Positions 25,264-34,309 of a stretch of 64,000 bases of DNA are shown here, one piece after another (position 1 is the stretch's first letter; each line of letters starts with the position of its first letter). The notes beneath the pieces are model-generated. The model worked only from the letters and a program-made list of their open reading frames with translations. It did not search any database and had not been told where the DNA came from. The DNA is from Propionibacteriaceae bacterium P6A17 (lineage in GTDB: Bacteria > Actinomycetota > Actinomycetes > Propionibacteriales > Propionibacteriaceae). Position numbers and translations under genes: made by a program. The stretch is taken from contig JHVD01000001.1 in NCBI GenBank assembly GCA_000619965.1, forward strand, positions 124,001-188,000, given 5' to 3'.

Positions 25264-26102
25264 TCGGGCGGCATCGCAGCGAGCGCGCCGGCCACGTCGT
25301 CGTGCTCGCCGAGCCCCAGCGATGCCGTGAGCCACGGCAACACGCGCGCCGGCCCGCCAGCCTCGTCGAGGTTGGCGGGCCCGTTGCGTTTCGCGAGACG
25401 TCGGCCGTCGCGCCCCAGGACGAGACCCACGTGCGCGTACGTCGGCGCTGCGCCGCCGAGCAGCTGCGCGAGCCACGCCTGGCGGGGCGCGGACGAGAGG
25501 AGGTCGTCGCCGCGGGTGACGTGCGTGACGCCGGAGCTGACGTCGTCGACCACCGAGGCCAGGTTGTACGCGAACTCGCCGTCGCCGCGGACGAGCACGA
25601 AGTCATCGACGACGGCCGTCACGTCGCCCGCGAATCGGTCGTGGATCGTGCACGTGGCACCATCGGCGCGTACCCGCAGGGCGGGCCGACGTTGCTCGCG
25701 TCGCTGCGCCCGCTCGGCCCGGGAGAGCCGCAGGCAGGTGCCCGGGTAGGGCCGATAGCCGTCGTCGTGGGGCGCCGCGGTGGCCTCAAGGATCTCTCGA
25801 CGGGTGCAGAAGCACTCGTAGACGCGCTCGCCGAGCATCGCGATCGCGTCGCGGTAACAATCCAGCCGTTCGGACTGGCGGAGGACGTCGCCGTCCCAGT
25901 CGAGCCCGAGGCGACGCAGGTCGGCGAGGTTGCGGGCCGCCGCACCGTCCGCGGCCCGCACGCGGGCGGTGTCGAGATCCTCGATGCGCATGAGCCACCG
26001 CCCGCCTGCGGCGCGGGCCAGCAGCCAACCGGCGAGCGCGGTGCGCAGGTTGCCCAGGTGGAGGTCCGCCGTCGGGGACGGTGCGTAGCGGTCGACGTGC
26101 AT
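25227..26102 (-). CDS. gluQ: Glutamyl-Q tRNA(Asp) synthetase (GluQRS)
   Basis: GluQRS is a truncated glutamyl-tRNA synthetase that attaches Glu to queuosine in tRNA-Asp. The 291-residue protein has YAPSPTADLHLGNLRTAL (class I HIGH-type motif) and MRIEDLDTARV. A zinc-binding set CFCTRRE with PYPGTC follows, then RDGRRLAKRNGPANLDE, the KMSKS counterpart. It lacks the anticodon-binding half, as the family does. Its 3' end overlaps the convergent FKBP gene by 37 bases. An ACGCTA at 26110-26115 (TAGCGT on the minus strand) lies seven bases before the ATG, again leaderless. Confidence 0.93.
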   Translation of the reverse strand: MHVDRYAPSPTADLHLGNLRTALAGWLLARAAGGRWLMRIEDLDTARVRAADGAAARNLADLRRLGLDWDGDVLRQSERLDCYRDAIAMLGERVYECFCTRREILEATAAPHDDGYRPYPGTCLRLSRAERAQRREQRRPALRVRADGATCTIHDRFAGDVTAVVDDFVLVRGDGEFAYNLASVVDDVSSGVTHVTRGDDLLSSAPRQAWLAQLLGGAAPTYAHVGLVLGRDGRRLAKRNGPANLDEAGGPARVLPWLTASLGLGEHDDVAGALAAMPPDYEFWTSRMSIT

Positions 26103-26207
26103 GGCGTCCACGCTAGCCGACGGGCCCCGGGCCGGGTCCCTCGCCTTCGTGGCGGTTGCGGCTAGGCTGTGCGTGCGGCTACGAGCGCGAAGGCCTTGGG
26201 AGGTGAC

Positions 26208-27128
26208 ATGTCGGCGGCGAAATCCGAGCGGGTGATGAACCTGCTGATCGCGCTGCTCAGCACCAAGCGGTACCTCACGAAGGCGGAGCTGCGCGAGATG
26301 GTGGAGGGCTACCGCCACACCGAGAGCTTCGACCGCACCTTCGAACGCGACAAGGCCGAGCTGCGGGCGCTCGGCGTCGTCATCCGCACCGGCAGCAACG
26401 ATCCGGACTCCGACGACGAGGACGGCTACCGTATCGACCGCGACGACTTCGAACTGCCCGAGGTGGAGTTCAGCGGCGCCGAGCTGGTCGCGATCGGGCT
26501 CGCGGCCCATGCCTGGCAGACCTCCGTCGGAGCCGAGGCCACCGCGACGGCCCTCCAGCGGCTGCGCGCGGCAGGGGCAGAGCCGGACGTCGCGCGCCTG
26601 CCCAACCTCCGCGCCCACATTCCCGTCGCGGAGCCCGCATTCGACCCGATCTACCGAGCCCTGCTGGAGCATCGCGCGGTCCGCTTCACCTACGACGGCC
26701 GCGTGCGCAACCTCCAGCCGTGGCGGCTGCTGCAGCGCAAGGGACTGTGGCTCGTGCTCGGTCATGACACCGACCGCGGGGCCGTGCGCCGATTCAAGCT
26801 GGCGCGCATCGAGGGGATCCCCGAGCCCGTGGGCCCTGCGGAGGCCTTCCAGCCGCCTGCCGACGTGGAGTCGCGCCTCGACGCCGTGCCCGAGGTGAGG
26901 GCCGTCGTCGCGGTGCGGGACGTTCCCGAGCTGCTGGCCGCGTCCACTCCCGTGGCCTGGGACGCGCCGGTGCCGGAGGGCTTCGTCGTGGTCGAGGTGA
27001 CGGGCTTCAACGAGCCGATGCTCGTCACGGAGATCGTCGCCGCAGGCCCGGACGCGATCGTCCTGGACCCGCCGAAGGTGCGGGACGCCGTCGTGCGATC
27101 CCTGCTCGAGTGGGGAGGCGGCCAATGA
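26208..27128 (+). CDS. pafB: WYL-domain regulator PafB
   Basis: PafB and PafC form the heterodimeric activator of the LexA-independent DNA-damage response in mycobacteria. The 306-residue protein has an N-terminal helix-turn-helix (SERVMNLLIALLSTKRYLTK) with RTFERDKAELRALGV. The middle WYL-type domain shows FTYDGRVRNLQPWRLLQRKGLWLVLG, and a WCX extension follows. ATG 26208 has GGGAGGTGAC directly upstream. A TAGGCT box lies at 26163-26168. The gene overlaps pafC by four bases; no pafA ligase gene is in the window. Confidence 0.93.
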   Translation: MSAAKSERVMNLLIALLSTKRYLTKAELREMVEGYRHTESFDRTFERDKAELRALGVVIRTGSNDPDSDDEDGYRIDRDDFELPEVEFSGAELVAIGLAAHAWQTSVGAEATATALQRLRAAGAEPDVARLPNLRAHIPVAEPAFDPIYRALLEHRAVRFTYDGRVRNLQPWRLLQRKGLWLVLGHDTDRGAVRRFKLARIEGIPEPVGPAEAFQPPADVESRLDAVPEVRAVVAVRDVPELLAASTPVAWDAPVPEGFVVVEVTGFNEPMLVTEIVAAGPDAIVLDPPKVRDAVVRSLLEWGGGQ

Positions 27129-28051
27129 GCGAGCTGCAGCGGCTGGTGTTGCTCGTCCCATACCTGCGCGCCCATCCGGGGGTCACCGTCGACGAGGTGG
27201 CCCGGGAGTTCGGGGTGACGCCCAAGCGCGTGCTGGCGGATCTCGGCATCCTGCAGTACGTCGGGCTCCCCGGCGGCTTCTACGGCGACCTCTTCGAGGT
27301 CGACCTGGGCGGCGCCCGCGAGTACGGCGACATCTTCGTCCGCAACGTCGATGCGCTGGGACGTCCCATGCGACTCGGGCGCGACGAGGCGGCGAGCCTC
27401 ATGGCCGCGCTCCAGGTGGTGATGGACCTCGGCGGCGACGACGAGGGCGCCCGCTCGGCGCTGGCCAAGCTCGAGGCGGTGACCAGCTTGCGCCCGGACG
27501 CCGTCGAGGTGGAGGTCGCCACGGGCGACGCCGACGTCGTCGCCGCGCTGAAGGAGGCGCTCGCCGATGGGCGCGTCGTCCAGCTCGACTACCGCACCGG
27601 AGGGCGGGGGAGCCGGCGCCGGGCGGAGGTGGAGCCGGCCCGGCTCCGCACGGACGGGGGATACGCCTACCTCGACGCCTGGAGCCGGACCCGCGACGGG
27701 TGGCGCAGCCACCGCCTCGACCGCATCGACCGGGTCGAGATCCTGGACGAGCACGTCCCCCCGCGCGACGTGCCTGCATCCCTGGACACGTGGTTTTCCG
27801 ATGCCGGACGGGAGCTCACCGTCACCGTCACCAACGCAGGGCGCTGGTGCGCCGACTACCATCCGACGACCGCCGTCGAGCGCGTCGACGACGGCTGGCG
27901 CATCACCTTCCCCCTCGTGTCCATCGACTGGGCCGCCAGGCTGCTGTTGCGGCTGGGGTCGGCGGTCACGGAGGTCTCGGACCCGGCGGTCACCGAGGCT
28001 GCGCGCTCACTGGCTCGCGAGGCCCTCGCCCACTACGGTGGTGTGTTGTGA
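27125..28051 (+). CDS. pafC: WYL-domain regulator PafC
   Basis: The 308-residue partner of PafB has an N-terminal winged helix (LVLLVPYLRAHPGVTVDEVAREFGVTPKR). A WYL domain follows around residues 150-215, with VVQLDYRTGG and AYLDAWSRTRDGWRSHRLDRI, and then a C-terminal WCX part. It starts as ATGA on the pafB stop and its own stop overlaps the next small gene (GTGA), so three genes are translationally chained. Confidence 0.93.
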   Translation: MSELQRLVLLVPYLRAHPGVTVDEVAREFGVTPKRVLADLGILQYVGLPGGFYGDLFEVDLGGAREYGDIFVRNVDALGRPMRLGRDEAASLMAALQVVMDLGGDDEGARSALAKLEAVTSLRPDAVEVEVATGDADVVAALKEALADGRVVQLDYRTGGRGSRRRAEVEPARLRTDGGYAYLDAWSRTRDGWRSHRLDRIDRVEILDEHVPPRDVPASLDTWFSDAGRELTVTVTNAGRWCADYHPTTAVERVDDGWRITFPLVSIDWAARLLLRLGSAVTEVSDPAVTEAARSLAREALAHYGGVL

Positions 28052-28230
28052 TCTGGGTGGCCTACACGCTGGGGCTCGCGGCTTTGGCGGGCTGCGTCGG
28101 CTGCGCCATCCTGCTGCACGGTGTCCGTCGACGGTTCGCCGCGCTCGGACGCGAGGTGACGCTGCTGGGTCACCGCGTGCGGCAGCTGCAGGCCACCTTG
28201 GACGTGATTGGATTTCCCGGGCAGCGGTAG
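28048..28230 (+). CDS. 60-residue single-pass membrane protein between pafC and tatA
   Basis: This short frame starts at GTG overlapping the pafC stop and ends at TAG 28228. Residues 1-24 form one hydrophobic segment (VIWVAYTLGLAALAGCVGCA). The rest is a basic, possibly helical cytoplasmic tail (VRRRFAALGREVTLLGHRVRQL). Similar tiny genes may be missed by gene callers. Its location before tatAC and the one-helix-plus-amphipathic-tail form resemble a TatA-like or membrane-adaptor protein, but no family is recognised. Confidence 0.7.
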   Translation: MIWVAYTLGLAALAGCVGCAILLHGVRRRFAALGREVTLLGHRVRQLQATLDVIGFPGQR

Positions 28231-28259
28231 ACTGTCCCAGACTCGAGAAAGGTGGCATC

Positions 28260-28520
28260 ATGCCCGCTCCGCTCCTGCTCGGCCCCATCGGTCTCCCCGA
28301 GCTCATCATCATCCTGCTCGTCGTGCTCGTGCTGTTCGGTGGGTCTCGCCTCGCCGGGCTCGGCAAGGGCGTCGGGCGCTCGATCCGCGAGTTCAAGGAA
28401 GAGGTCAAGACCGATACGCCCATCGAGGGGCCGAAGTCCGACGCTCCGCAGGCTCCCACGCAGCCGCCGGCGTCGCCGGTGTTGGAGGCGGAAGAGCCGC
28501 GTCGCGACGTGCAACCCTGA
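28260..28520 (+). CDS. tatA: Twin-arginine translocase subunit TatA
   Basis: TatA forms the protein-conducting assembly of the Tat pathway. The 86-residue protein has a short N-terminal membrane helix (GLPELIIILLVVLVLFGGSR). A hinge and an amphipathic helix (LAGLGKGVGRSIREFKEEV) follow, then an acidic, Pro-rich tail. GAAAGGTGG precedes the ATG. A TAGACT -10-like box at 28228-28233 may give it its own promoter inside the operon. tatC follows nine bases later. Confidence 0.95.
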   Translation: MPAPLLLGPIGLPELIIILLVVLVLFGGSRLAGLGKGVGRSIREFKEEVKTDTPIEGPKSDAPQAPTQPPASPVLEAEEPRRDVQP

Positions 28521-28529
28521 TCGTTGCCC

Positions 28530-29402
28530 ATGGCTGAGTTGGCCTCGGCGGACAAGCCTCGCCGCCTCGCGTGGCTGAGGCCTCCGGAGGGGGGCCCCGA
28601 CGGCACGATGTCGTTGATGGACCACCTCCGGGAGCTGCGCTACCGCGTGACGGTGAGTCTCGTCGCGATCATCATCGCCGCGGTGGCCTCGGGCGCGTTC
28701 TACAACCAGCTCGTGCGCTTCGTGACGGTGCCGTTCGAGACCGTGAAGGCGATGGTCCTGGACAGCACCAACGGCAGCGCGCAGGTGGTCCTCACCGCCC
28801 AGAACGTCATGTCGCCGTTCATGCTGGCCATCATCTCGTGTTTCGTCGCAGGCATCCTGATCGCGAGCCCGGTGTGGCTCTATCAGGTGTGGGCGTTCTT
28901 CGCCCCGGCGCTGCTGAAGAACGAGAAGAAGTACGTGCTGTCCTTCGTCGGCGCGGCCACGCCGCTGTTCGTGGCGGGCATGCTCGTCGGCTACTGGGTC
29001 TGGCCGCGTGGCGCCGCGATCATGATCGGGTTCACGCCGCAGGGATTCGACATCCAGAACCTGCTCGACATGACGGACTTCCTGCAGAAGCAGTTGTCCA
29101 TCATGATCATCTTCGGCATCTCGTTCATGCTGCCGCTGCTGCTCGTGATGCTGAACCTCGCCGGCATCGTGCACGGCTTCCAGCTCGCCCGCTACCGCAA
29201 GTTCGTCTTCCTCGGCGCGGTCATCCTCGCGGCCGTGGTCACGCCCACCCCCGACGCGTTCACGCTGCTCGCGCTCGTGGTCCCGGTGATGCTGCTCTAC
29301 GTCGTCGCGGAGCTCATCTGCCGCCTCATCGACAAGCGTCGCGGCATCACCGCCGAATCGCTGGCGGAGTTCAACCCCGACGTGGAGGGCCAGGAGGTCT
29401 AG
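28530..29402 (+). CDS. tatC: Twin-arginine translocase subunit TatC
   Basis: TatC recognises the twin-arginine signal peptide. The 290-residue protein has six membrane helices. The N-terminal MSLMDHLRELRYRV cap is the conserved signal-binding region, and PVWLYQVWAFFAPALLKNEKKYV contains the conserved Pro and FxxP loop. No tatB is present, as in many Gram-positive bacteria. I placed the start at ATG 28530; TTG 28524 is in frame two codons earlier. The stop TAG overlaps the next GTG by one base. Confidence 0.95.
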   Translation: MAELASADKPRRLAWLRPPEGGPDGTMSLMDHLRELRYRVTVSLVAIIIAAVASGAFYNQLVRFVTVPFETVKAMVLDSTNGSAQVVLTAQNVMSPFMLAIISCFVAGILIASPVWLYQVWAFFAPALLKNEKKYVLSFVGAATPLFVAGMLVGYWVWPRGAAIMIGFTPQGFDIQNLLDMTDFLQKQLSIMIIFGISFMLPLLLVMLNLAGIVHGFQLARYRKFVFLGAVILAAVVTPTPDAFTLLALVVPVMLLYVVAELICRLIDKRRGITAESLAEFNPDVEGQEV

Positions 29403-30313
29403 TGCACGAGGTTGCGAAGCCGCGCCTGCTCACCCTCGTCGTCAACCCGCGCTCCGGTGGGGGACGCGCGGGCAAGATGCTGCCCGACGTGGTCGAGAAG
29501 CTGCGACGGACGCTGCCCACCACCGAGGTGCTCGTCATCGAGTCCACGAGCTGGGAGGACGCCCGCACACGCATCCGGACGGCCGCCGTCGCGGCCAGGC
29601 CGGAGGACACCGTCGCGGTCATGGGCGGCGACGGCATGGCCCACCTCGGGCTCAACGGCTGCGCGCACACCGACGCGACATTGGCCGTCCTGCCCGCGGG
29701 CACCGGCAACGACTTCGCTCGCGCGCTGGGCGTCGCGAGCGTGGACGACGCGCTCACCGCGCTGGCCGAGGGACGTCGTCGCAGGGTGGACCTCACGCGG
29801 CTCACCAACGACACCGTGGGGGAGCGCTACGTCGGGGCCATCGTGAGCACGGGCTACGACGCGCGCGTCAACCGCGCCACCAACGACATCCGCCTGCGCT
29901 TCGGGGCGCTCAGCTATGGCTACATCGCCCTGCGCGAGCTGGCGAGCTTCGCGCCGCTGACGTACCGCCTCGTCATCGACGGCGAACCGCGCCAGATGCG
30001 GGGCATGCTCGTGGCGGTGTGCAACACCGGGATCTTCGGCGGCGGCATGCGCATCGGGCCCGACGCGGACCCGTCGGACGGGCTGCTCGACCTCACCATC
30101 GTCGGACCGGTCGGCCGGGGTGTGCTGCTGAGGCTGCTGCCGTCGCTGTACTCCGGGAAGTTCGTCTCCCACCCGGCCGTGGAGCGCATCCGGGCGCGCC
30201 GCGTCGAGATCGACGGCACGGACCTGTTCTGCATGGGCGACGGCGAGGAGCTCGGCGGAGTGCCGGCCGTCGCCGAATGCGACCCGGGCGCACTGCAGGT
30301 GTTCGCCGGATGA
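29402..30313 (+). CDS. Diacylglycerol/lipid kinase family protein
   Basis: The 303-residue protein has the DAGK catalytic fold. It shows LVVNPRSGGGRAGK, the nucleotide loop VMGGDGMAHLGLNGC and LPAGTGNDFARALG, with a C-terminal beta domain. It probably phosphorylates diacylglycerol or a related lipid for phospholipid turnover. The second segment reads GGDGMAH rather than the more usual GGDGT, a small change at the nucleotide site. AGGAGG lies just before GTG 29402, and the stop overlaps helY by four bases. Confidence 0.88.
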   Translation: MHEVAKPRLLTLVVNPRSGGGRAGKMLPDVVEKLRRTLPTTEVLVIESTSWEDARTRIRTAAVAARPEDTVAVMGGDGMAHLGLNGCAHTDATLAVLPAGTGNDFARALGVASVDDALTALAEGRRRRVDLTRLTNDTVGERYVGAIVSTGYDARVNRATNDIRLRFGALSYGYIALRELASFAPLTYRLVIDGEPRQMRGMLVAVCNTGIFGGGMRIGPDADPSDGLLDLTIVGPVGRGVLLRLLPSLYSGKFVSHPAVERIRARRVEIDGTDLFCMGDGEELGGVPAVAECDPGALQVFAG

Positions 30314-33057
30314 GCCTCATCGACGAGTTCGCCGCCGGCTACGACTTCCCCCTCGACCAATACCAGCTCGACGGCTGCGCGGCGCTCGAGGCGGGCAGGG
30401 GCGTGCTCGTGGCCGCCCCCACCGGCGCGGGGAAGACGGTGGTCGGGGAGTTTTCGGTGTTCCTCGCCGCGCACCAGTCGCGCAAGTGCTTCTACACCAC
30501 GCCCATCAAGGCGCTCAGCAACCAGAAGTACCACGACCTCGTGGCGCGCTACGGCACCGATCGCGTCGGGCTGCTCACCGGGGACGTGACGGTCAACGCC
30601 GACGCGCAGATCGTCGTGATGACCACCGAGGTGCTGCGCAACATGATCTACGCCGCCTCGCCCACCCTGCAGCACCTCGGCTACGTGGTCATGGACGAGG
30701 TGCACTACCTCGCCGACCGCTTCCGCGGCGCGGTGTGGGAGGAGGTCATCCTCGGTCTGGCCGAGTCGGTGCAGCTCGTCGCGCTGTCCGCCACCGTGAG
30801 CAACGTCGAGGACTTCGGCTCGTGGCTGGACGAGGTGCGCGGTGGGGTCGAGACGATCGTCAGCGAGGTGCGCCCGGTCCCGCTGTACCAGCACGTGCTC
30901 GTGGGCCGGCGACTGGTGGATCTGTTCGACGGCGTGGCGCCAACCGCCATGCCGAATTCGGCCGAGCGGGCCGCCAAGGTCAACCGTGAGCTGCTGCGTG
31001 TGGCCCGCGAGGAGTCGAGCAGGGTCCACGACGACGCCCGCAATCCCCGCGGGCGCTCGGGCCGGGGGAAGCGACCAGGCGGCGGTGGCCGACGCAGCGA
31101 CTTCGGCGGCGACACCCATCCTCGGTTCGCGGGACGTCCGCGCACCAGCCGGGCGGAGGTTGCGCGGGTGCTCCAGCGCGCCCGGTACCTGCCGGCGATC
31201 TACTTCATCTTCTCCAGGGCCGGCTGCGACGGGGCCGTCCAGCAGGTGCTGCACTCGGGCGTGGTGCTCACCGAGCCCGACGAGTCCCGGCTGCTCGGCG
31301 CGATCGCCGATCGACACGTCCAGGGCCTGGGCCTGGACGATCTCGACGCGCTCGGCTACGAGGACTTCCGCGCGGCGCTCGTCAACGGTGTGGCCGTGCA
31401 CCATGCCGGGCTCATCCCGGTGTTCAAGGCCATCGTCGAGGAGGGTTTCCAAACGGGCGCGCTGAAGCTCGTGTTCGCGACGGAGACCCTCGCCCTGGGC
31501 ATCAACATGCCGGCGCGCACCGTCGTCCTCGAGAAGCTCTCGAAGTACAACGGCGAGGCGCACGTCGACATCACCGCGGGGGAGTACACGCAGCTCACGG
31601 GCCGGGCCGGTCGTCGCGGCATCGACACCGAGGGGCACGCCGTCGTGCTCTGGCAGCCCGGCATGGATCCGCGCGCCGTGGCGGGGCTCGCGTCGCGGCG
31701 CACCTATCCGCTGCGGTCGAGCTTCGCGCCGAGCTACAACATGGCCGTCAACCTCATGGCGACGATGGGTCGGGACCAGGCGCGGGCGCTGCTGGACCAG
31801 TCCTTCTCACAGTTCCTCTCCGACAAGTCGGTCGTCCGGGCCGTGCGGCGCGAGCGCCGAATCCAGGAGGATCTGGCCCCGCTCGTGGCCGCCGCCGATT
31901 GCCACCTGGGCGACTTCATGGACTACGCACGGCTGCGCGACGAGCTCTCCCGGCTGGAGGCGAGCTCGGCGAAGCATCGTCGGGCCGAGCAGCAGGCGCG
32001 CACGGCCGACACCGTGGCGACGCTGGTCCCCGGCGACGTCGTGTGGGTGCCACGGCAGGGCTGGAGCGTCGTGCTGCGCGCGGGCCGCCGCCCGGCGAAG
32101 GACGCGCAGCCGTGGGTGCAGACGCTGTCGCTGGACCACACGGTGCTGAAGCTGGAGGCCCGCGACTTCGGCGGTCCCGTCGCCAGCTTCGGACGCATCC
32201 GCGTACCCCGACAGTTCCGGCTGCGGGAGCGTGCCGACCGCCGAGCGCTGCTGGCCGCACTCGGTCAGAAGGTCGAGTCGCTGGAGCCGCCCGAGGTGGT
32301 GGCCGTCCCCACCGACGAGGAGCACGCGAAGGAGATCGCCCGCCTGCGCCGGGACATCCGCTCGCATCCCTGCCACGCCTGCGAGCAGCGTGAGGAGCAT
32401 GCGGTGGCGGCCGCCAGGATCCTGCGGCTCCAGCGGGAGGCGCGGCGCGACGAGGCGAGCGCGCTCGGCCGGGCCAATTCGCTCGGCGTGCAGTTCGACC
32501 GCGTGTGTGCGGTGCTGACGGAGCTCGGCTACCTGCGCGACGACGAGCTCACCGCCGCCGGCACGATGCTGCGGCGCATCTACAACGAGCTGGACCTCGT
32601 CGCTGCGGAGGCGATCCGTCGAGGGGTGCTGGCAGACCTGGATCCGGCGCAGCTCGCCGCGGTGTTGAGCTCTCTGGTCTACGAGTCGCGTCCAGGCCGC
32701 GACGCCGTGCACCCTCGGATGCCGGACGGGGTGAGCGAGCGGGCGCAGTCGGAGCTGCGCGACCTGTGGCGCGAGGTCGGCGTCGTCGAGCGTCGGCACG
32801 GACGCGACCGCGCTCGAGATCTCGACATCGGGTTCGCGGAGGCGTCGTGGCGCTGGGCGAGCGGCCAGGACCTGGCGAAGGTCCTGCGGCACGCACCGCT
32901 CGCGCCCGGCGATTTCGTCCGCTGGGTCCGGCAGGTCATCGACCTCACCGCCCAAGTGGGGCAGGCGGCCGGGCCGGGGGACCTGCGTCGGACATCACGC
33001 CTTGCCATCGACGCATTGCGACGGGGCGTGGTGGCGGCGGACATGGCCGAGGACTGA
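30310..33057 (+). CDS. helY: Ski2-like DEVH-box RNA helicase HelY
   Basis: The 915-residue protein belongs to the Ski2/Mtr4 superfamily 2 helicases that are usual in actinomycetes. It shows Walker A APTGAGKTVVGEF, motif Ia TTPIKALSNQKY, the DEVH box VVMDEVHYLADRFRG and motif III ALSATVSN. The C-terminal helicase half has ATETLALGINMPARTVV and QLTGRAGRRGID. A charged Arg/Gly insert lies at about residues 245-275, and an arch-like region and DSHCT domain occupy the C-terminal 200 residues. It likely acts in RNA processing or decay. It closes the pafBC-tatAC operon. Confidence 0.93.
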   Translation: MSLIDEFAAGYDFPLDQYQLDGCAALEAGRGVLVAAPTGAGKTVVGEFSVFLAAHQSRKCFYTTPIKALSNQKYHDLVARYGTDRVGLLTGDVTVNADAQIVVMTTEVLRNMIYAASPTLQHLGYVVMDEVHYLADRFRGAVWEEVILGLAESVQLVALSATVSNVEDFGSWLDEVRGGVETIVSEVRPVPLYQHVLVGRRLVDLFDGVAPTAMPNSAERAAKVNRELLRVAREESSRVHDDARNPRGRSGRGKRPGGGGRRSDFGGDTHPRFAGRPRTSRAEVARVLQRARYLPAIYFIFSRAGCDGAVQQVLHSGVVLTEPDESRLLGAIADRHVQGLGLDDLDALGYEDFRAALVNGVAVHHAGLIPVFKAIVEEGFQTGALKLVFATETLALGINMPARTVVLEKLSKYNGEAHVDITAGEYTQLTGRAGRRGIDTEGHAVVLWQPGMDPRAVAGLASRRTYPLRSSFAPSYNMAVNLMATMGRDQARALLDQSFSQFLSDKSVVRAVRRERRIQEDLAPLVAAADCHLGDFMDYARLRDELSRLEASSAKHRRAEQQARTADTVATLVPGDVVWVPRQGWSVVLRAGRRPAKDAQPWVQTLSLDHTVLKLEARDFGGPVASFGRIRVPRQFRLRERADRRALLAALGQKVESLEPPEVVAVPTDEEHAKEIARLRRDIRSHPCHACEQREEHAVAAARILRLQREARRDEASALGRANSLGVQFDRVCAVLTELGYLRDDELTAAGTMLRRIYNELDLVAAEAIRRGVLADLDPAQLAAVLSSLVYESRPGRDAVHPRMPDGVSERAQSELRDLWREVGVVERRHGRDRARDLDIGFAEASWRWASGQDLAKVLRHAPLAPGDFVRWVRQVIDLTAQVGQAAGPGDLRRTSRLAIDALRRGVVAADMAED

Positions 33058-33212
33058 TCGAGGGGAGAAACGGGCCCCACAATAGCGGGCAGGGGGTCAC
33101 TTCGGCCCGGGTTGTGTGTGGCATGTCAGCAAGTGAATGGAGGGGTTCCGCCCAAGGTACGAACGTCCCTAGTGTCCGTTGCGTTCCGTTCAACAAACCA
33201 AGGGAGCAACAC

Positions 33213-34121
33213 ATGAAGCGAACCTCACGCATCCTGGCCACCGCGGCGCTCGTCTGCGGTCTGGCCGCTGGTGGACTCGGCACGGTGGCCGAGGCCAAGC
33301 CCCAGCAGGACGTCCGGTCCGCCCGAGCCAGCTACTCCGTCGACGTCGACGCGTACTGGACTGCGGAGCGCATGGAGAACGCCAAGCCTGCAGACCAGCT
33401 CGTTTCGGACAACAAGGCCAGCAAGCAGGCACCGAAGGCCGCTCGGAAGGTGACCAAGGGGCCGAAGCGCTCCGGCAGCCAGCCTCTGCCCACCCAGTCC
33501 ACCATCGGCAAGGTGTTCTTCACCCTCGGCGGCTCGAACTACGTCTGCTCGGGCAATTCGGTCACCGCCGGCAACCGCTCCATCGTCGCGACGGCGGGCC
33601 ACTGCCTCAACGAGGGCCCGGGCGCCTTCGCCACCAACTGGATCTTCGTGCCGGCCTACGAGAACGGCAACGCACCCTACGGCCGCTGGTCGGCCCGCGA
33701 GCTGCACACCTCCGAGGCGTGGGCCGCCCAGGGTGACATCACCTACGACGTCGGCTTCGCCGTGATGGGCACCGACGCCTCCGGGCGCAAGCTGGCCGAC
33801 GTCGTCGGCTCGACCGGCATCGAGTTCGGCGCCAGCCGCGGCCTGAGCTACAACGCCTTCGGCTACCCGGCTGCGTTCCCCTACACCGGCGAGACCCTGC
33901 ACGGCTGCTCGGGTGTGGCCAGCGACGACAGCCGGATGCCCGGCACCACCCAGGGCATTCCGTGCACCATGACCGGCGGCTCCTCCGGCGGCCCGTGGTT
34001 CCTGGCCAACGGCAACCAGAATTCGGTCAACAGCTACGGCTACAAGAACATCTCCATCATGTACGGCCCGTACTACGGCGACGTGGCCTACGAGGTGTAC
34101 GACACCGCGGCTCGCAGCTGA
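33213..34121 (+). CDS. Secreted trypsin-like (V8-type) serine peptidase
   Basis: The 302-residue protein has a Sec signal ([20 protein letters not shown], cut probably after AEA near residue 28) and a basic propeptide-like stretch up to about residue 90. The protease core has His in VATAGHC, Asp in [10 protein letters not shown] and Ser in [11 protein letters not shown]. Two more Cys pairs are possible. The fold resembles the Glu-specific V8 group, though specificity cannot be read. AGGGAGCAACAC precedes the ATG. It stands alone after helY with its own 155-base upstream region. Confidence 0.9.
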   Translation: MKRTSRILATAALVCGLAAGGLGTVAEAKPQQDVRSARASYSVDVDAYWTAERMENAKPADQLVSDNKASKQAPKAARKVTKGPKRSGSQPLPTQSTIGKVFFTLGGSNYVCSGNSVTAGNRSIVATAGHCLNEGPGAFATNWIFVPAYENGNAPYGRWSARELHTSEAWAAQGDITYDVGFAVMGTDASGRKLADVVGSTGIEFGASRGLSYNAFGYPAAFPYTGETLHGCSGVASDDSRMPGTTQGIPCTMTGGSSGGPWFLANGNQNSVNSYGYKNISIMYGPYYGDVAYEVYDTAARS

Positions 34122-34145
34122 TGACGTCGAACCCCTTCCCAGCAC

Positions 34146-34182
34146 GCCGACCGGGCGTCGCCCAGCGGGGCGTCCGGTCGGC
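34146..34182 (+). terminator. Terminator hairpin after the protease gene
   Basis: GCCGACCGG and CCGGTCGGC form a perfect 9-bp stem, with a further GGGCG/CGCCC-like pairing inside. It lies 25 bases past the stop. Confidence 0.65.
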
Positions 34183-34296
34183 GCGTCTCGATCCGGAGCG
34201 TGGCCTCGGGCACTTCGACGCGAGCACGATGGCGGCTGCCAGGCCCGCGCCCATGCCCGATGCTGGACAGCGCGCAGGTAGCGTGGCCGGCGGGGG

Positions 34297-34302
34297 TAGC
34301 TT
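34297..34302 (+). promoter_or_regulatory. -10 box TAGCTT for leaderless hisF mRNA
   Basis: TAGCTT is followed by seven bases (GTCCCCC) and ATG 34310, with no purine-rich ribosome site. Confidence 0.6.
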
Positions 34303-34309
34303 GTCCCCC

